A DNA stretch of 64,000 bases, taken from the NCBI RefSeq assembly GCF_004117935.1, contig NZ_SDOY01000131.1, positions 124,001 through 188,000 on the forward strand. Reading direction: 5' to 3'. Origin of the DNA: Streptomyces roseicoloratus. Lineage in GTDB: Bacteria > Actinomycetota > Actinomycetes > Streptomycetales > Streptomycetaceae. The stretch's first letter is position 1; every line of letters starts with the position of its first letter. Below the pieces are notes generated by a model, which worked only from the letters and a program-made list of their open reading frames with translations, did not search any database and was not told where the DNA came from. The translations under genes were made by a program, and so were the position numbers. Shown one piece after another: positions 62,512-64,000 of this stretch.

Positions 62512-63774
62512 ATGAGCGACGAGCCGCAGAGCCGTGAGTCCCGGAGCAGCCTGCTGCCGACGAGCGGTCGGCCCGAGGCCGGCCCGACTGAGGCCGCGCC
62601 GCCCGACGCCCGCCCGCCCGAGGCCGCGCCGCCCGAGGCCGGCCCGACCAACGGTGGCCACCTCAAGGGCGGCCATCCCGAGGGCGGCCATCCCAAGGGC
62701 GGGCCGGTCCTGGGCCGAGAGCCCGCACGCCCGTCCCCCGCACGCCCGTCCCCGGCACGTCCGTCCCCCGGGCGCGGACCCCGGCGGGATCACTGGAGCG
62801 CGCTGCCCGCCATGGCGCCCGCCGGGTCGGCGGCCGCCGTCGCCGCCGACGAGCGGCCCGCCCGCCGCGTCGCCCCCAGCCCGCTGGAGCCCGGCGCGAC
62901 CCGGGACCCGTACCGCACGTACCGGGTGCTGCGCGAGGAGTTCCCGCTCACCCACGACCCGCTGCTGCGGGCCTGGGTGATCAGCCGGTACGCGGACGTC
63001 GCGAGCGCCCTCGCCGACGCGCGCTTCACCCACGGCCACCGGCCCGGCGACCCGCCGTGCGCCGAGACCCACACCGACGTCGACGAGGCGGAGCTGCGGG
63101 CCGTCGCCGAACGCACCGCCTTCGTCCTCGCCCGCCGCATCGCCGGACGGCCGCGTGCCGACCTGGTCGCGGACTTCTGCCACTGGCTGCCCGCCGGCAC
63201 CGTCGCCGCCGCCGTGGGCGTGCCGTACCGGGACATGATGCGGCTGGTGCGCGGCCGGGCCGCGTCCGCGCTCGCGGGGCAGTGCACGGCCCGGATATCG
63301 GTGCGCGAGAAGGCCCTGGCCGGCTTCCTCGCGGACGTGCTCGCCGATCCCGACCTGGTCGAGGTGCTGCGCGACGCCCCCGCCGGGCTCGTCGCCCGCG
63401 CCTGGGCCGAGTCGCTGCGCCGGGAGCCGCCGGTCCAGATCATGATGCGCCGCACCCGCGGCGATATCCACGTCAGCGGCGGCGTCCTGCCGGCCGGTGC
63501 CCCGGTCGCCCTGCTCGTCGGCGCCGCGGGGCGCGACCCGGACCGGTTCCGCGACCCGGACCGCTTCGACCTGCTGCGCGACGACCCGGGCCAGCTCACC
63601 TACGGCCCCGGCCCGTGCCCCGCCGTCGCCCTCGCCGCCCTGGAGGCCGAATACGCCCTGCTCGCCCTCTTCCAGGCCATGCCGCGTCTCCGTCTCGCCG
63701 ACGGTTTCCGGCCGGAGCGCACGGGCGTCGTCACCCGCGCCCCACGCGCGCTGATCGTCCGCCCCGGCGGCTGA
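62512..63774 (+). CDS. Atypical shortened cytochrome P450-like protein
   Basis: A 420-residue protein. Residues 1-120 are a low-complexity Pro/Glu/Gly/His tail (GGHLKGGHPEGGHPKGG; ARPSP repeats). From about 125 a P450 core follows: VISRYADVASALADARFTHG, then ExxR as E300 to R303 (ESLRREPP) and GAAGRDPDRFRDPDRFD. The haem loop reads YGPGPC (C369), two residues shorter than FGxGxxxC, and the I-helix AGxxT region is missing between about 275 and 300. The core is about 300 residues, not about 400. Catalytic activity is doubtful. The ATG has GGGGG upstream. Confidence 0.75.
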   Translation: MSDEPQSRESRSSLLPTSGRPEAGPTEAAPPDARPPEAAPPEAGPTNGGHLKGGHPEGGHPKGGPVLGREPARPSPARPSPARPSPGRGPRRDHWSALPAMAPAGSAAAVAADERPARRVAPSPLEPGATRDPYRTYRVLREEFPLTHDPLLRAWVISRYADVASALADARFTHGHRPGDPPCAETHTDVDEAELRAVAERTAFVLARRIAGRPRADLVADFCHWLPAGTVAAAVGVPYRDMMRLVRGRAASALAGQCTARISVREKALAGFLADVLADPDLVEVLRDAPAGLVARAWAESLRREPPVQIMMRRTRGDIHVSGGVLPAGAPVALLVGAAGRDPDRFRDPDRFDLLRDDPGQLTYGPGPCPAVALAALEAEYALLALFQAMPRLRLADGFRPERTGVVTRAPRALIVRPGG

Positions 63775-63967
63775 CACCGCCCGCCGACCGGGCCGCCACC
63801 CGCCAGTCGGCCCCTTCTTCCCGCCGGCCGGGCTGATTCCCGCCGACCGGCGACGGCCGCCTTCCGTCGCCCGGCCCCCGCCCGCGAGAACCCCGCCTCC
63901 CGTCGCCCGGCCCGTGCCTCCGAGCCGGCCGCCCGCCGCGCCCGCCGTGCCGGCCCCGCGCGCCCGC

Positions 63968-64000
63968 TCACACCCACCCGATGTGCGCCGCCTCCGCCTC
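63968..64000 (-). CDS. Possible C-terminus of a minus-strand gene (partial)
   Basis: The minus strand enters the window reading EAEAAHIGWV and then TGA. This resembles a gene end, but ten codons are too few to be sure. The preceding 190 bp is C-rich DNA with a repeated CCGTCGCCCGGCCC and no gene. Confidence 0.3.
   Translation of the reverse strand, partial: EAEAAHIGWV

Overview
This window is chromosomal DNA from a Streptomyces. The DNA is very GC-rich with strong G/C third-position bias, many starts are GTG, and several gene orders match Streptomyces chromosomes: ngcG-rok7B7-xylFGH-dxs, fadB-thiolase-RNase D, hemE/hemY/hemQ, and murC-msrB. I see no tRNA or rRNA genes, no insertion sequence, no integrase, no CRISPR array and no phage genes.

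Layout. 1-9.8 kb: the end of a sugar ABC importer (NgcF/NgcG-like), the ROK regulator Rok7B7, the xylose importer XylFGH, dxs and an amino-acid permease. 9.8-16 kb (minus strand): a NYN-type nuclease-like protein, a FadB/thiolase beta-oxidation operon, an RNase D-like protein and an orphan LuxR-type response regulator. 16-23.4 kb: a DUF3000 protein, then the three actinobacterial coproporphyrin-route haem genes hemE, hemY and hemQ on the plus strand. They are interrupted by a minus-strand pair, a DUF4349 lipoprotein and a CoA-disulfide-reductase-like flavoprotein. 23.4-28.7 kb (minus strand): the most interesting locus. It holds a DUF692/MNIO protein with a fused C-terminal partner-like domain, a TIGR04222 membrane protein ending in a Ser/Gly/Cys tail with ten regularly spaced cysteines, a tailless TIGR04222 paralogue, and a secreted S33-type peptidase. 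28.8-38.4 kb: peptidyl-tRNA hydrolase, AIM24 protein, a two-gene ABC transporter, polysaccharide deacetylase, PPK2, a TetR remnant, a PhoX-like protein, OsmC, a ZapE/AFG1-like ATPase and a pyrimidine reductase. 38.5-44.3 kb: a USP-like protein, murC, msrB, and a Fur-family regulator divergent from katG. 44.3-47 kb: a Streptomyces-type HTH(DUF5753)/DUF397/SDR cluster with a divergent anti-sigma-like ATPase. 47-64 kb: an accessory stretch with lipoprotein, GNAT, NAD-binding, VOC, kinase, amidotransferase-like, TPR and LysR genes, an M24 peptidase, small immunity-like proteins, treZ, a truncated GNAT, an FHA protein and an unusual shortened P450-like protein. Short tandem repeats are common here.

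How the genes work together. Rok7B7 probably controls the adjacent xylose importer. Dxs, HemE, HemY, HemQ, MurC and FadAB are core metabolism. Fur and KatG form an oxidative-stress unit around one promoter region. The MNIO/TIGR04222 locus is best explained as a post-translational cysteine-modification system acting on a membrane-anchored tail. That function is inference from family knowledge and gene order; nothing here proves it.
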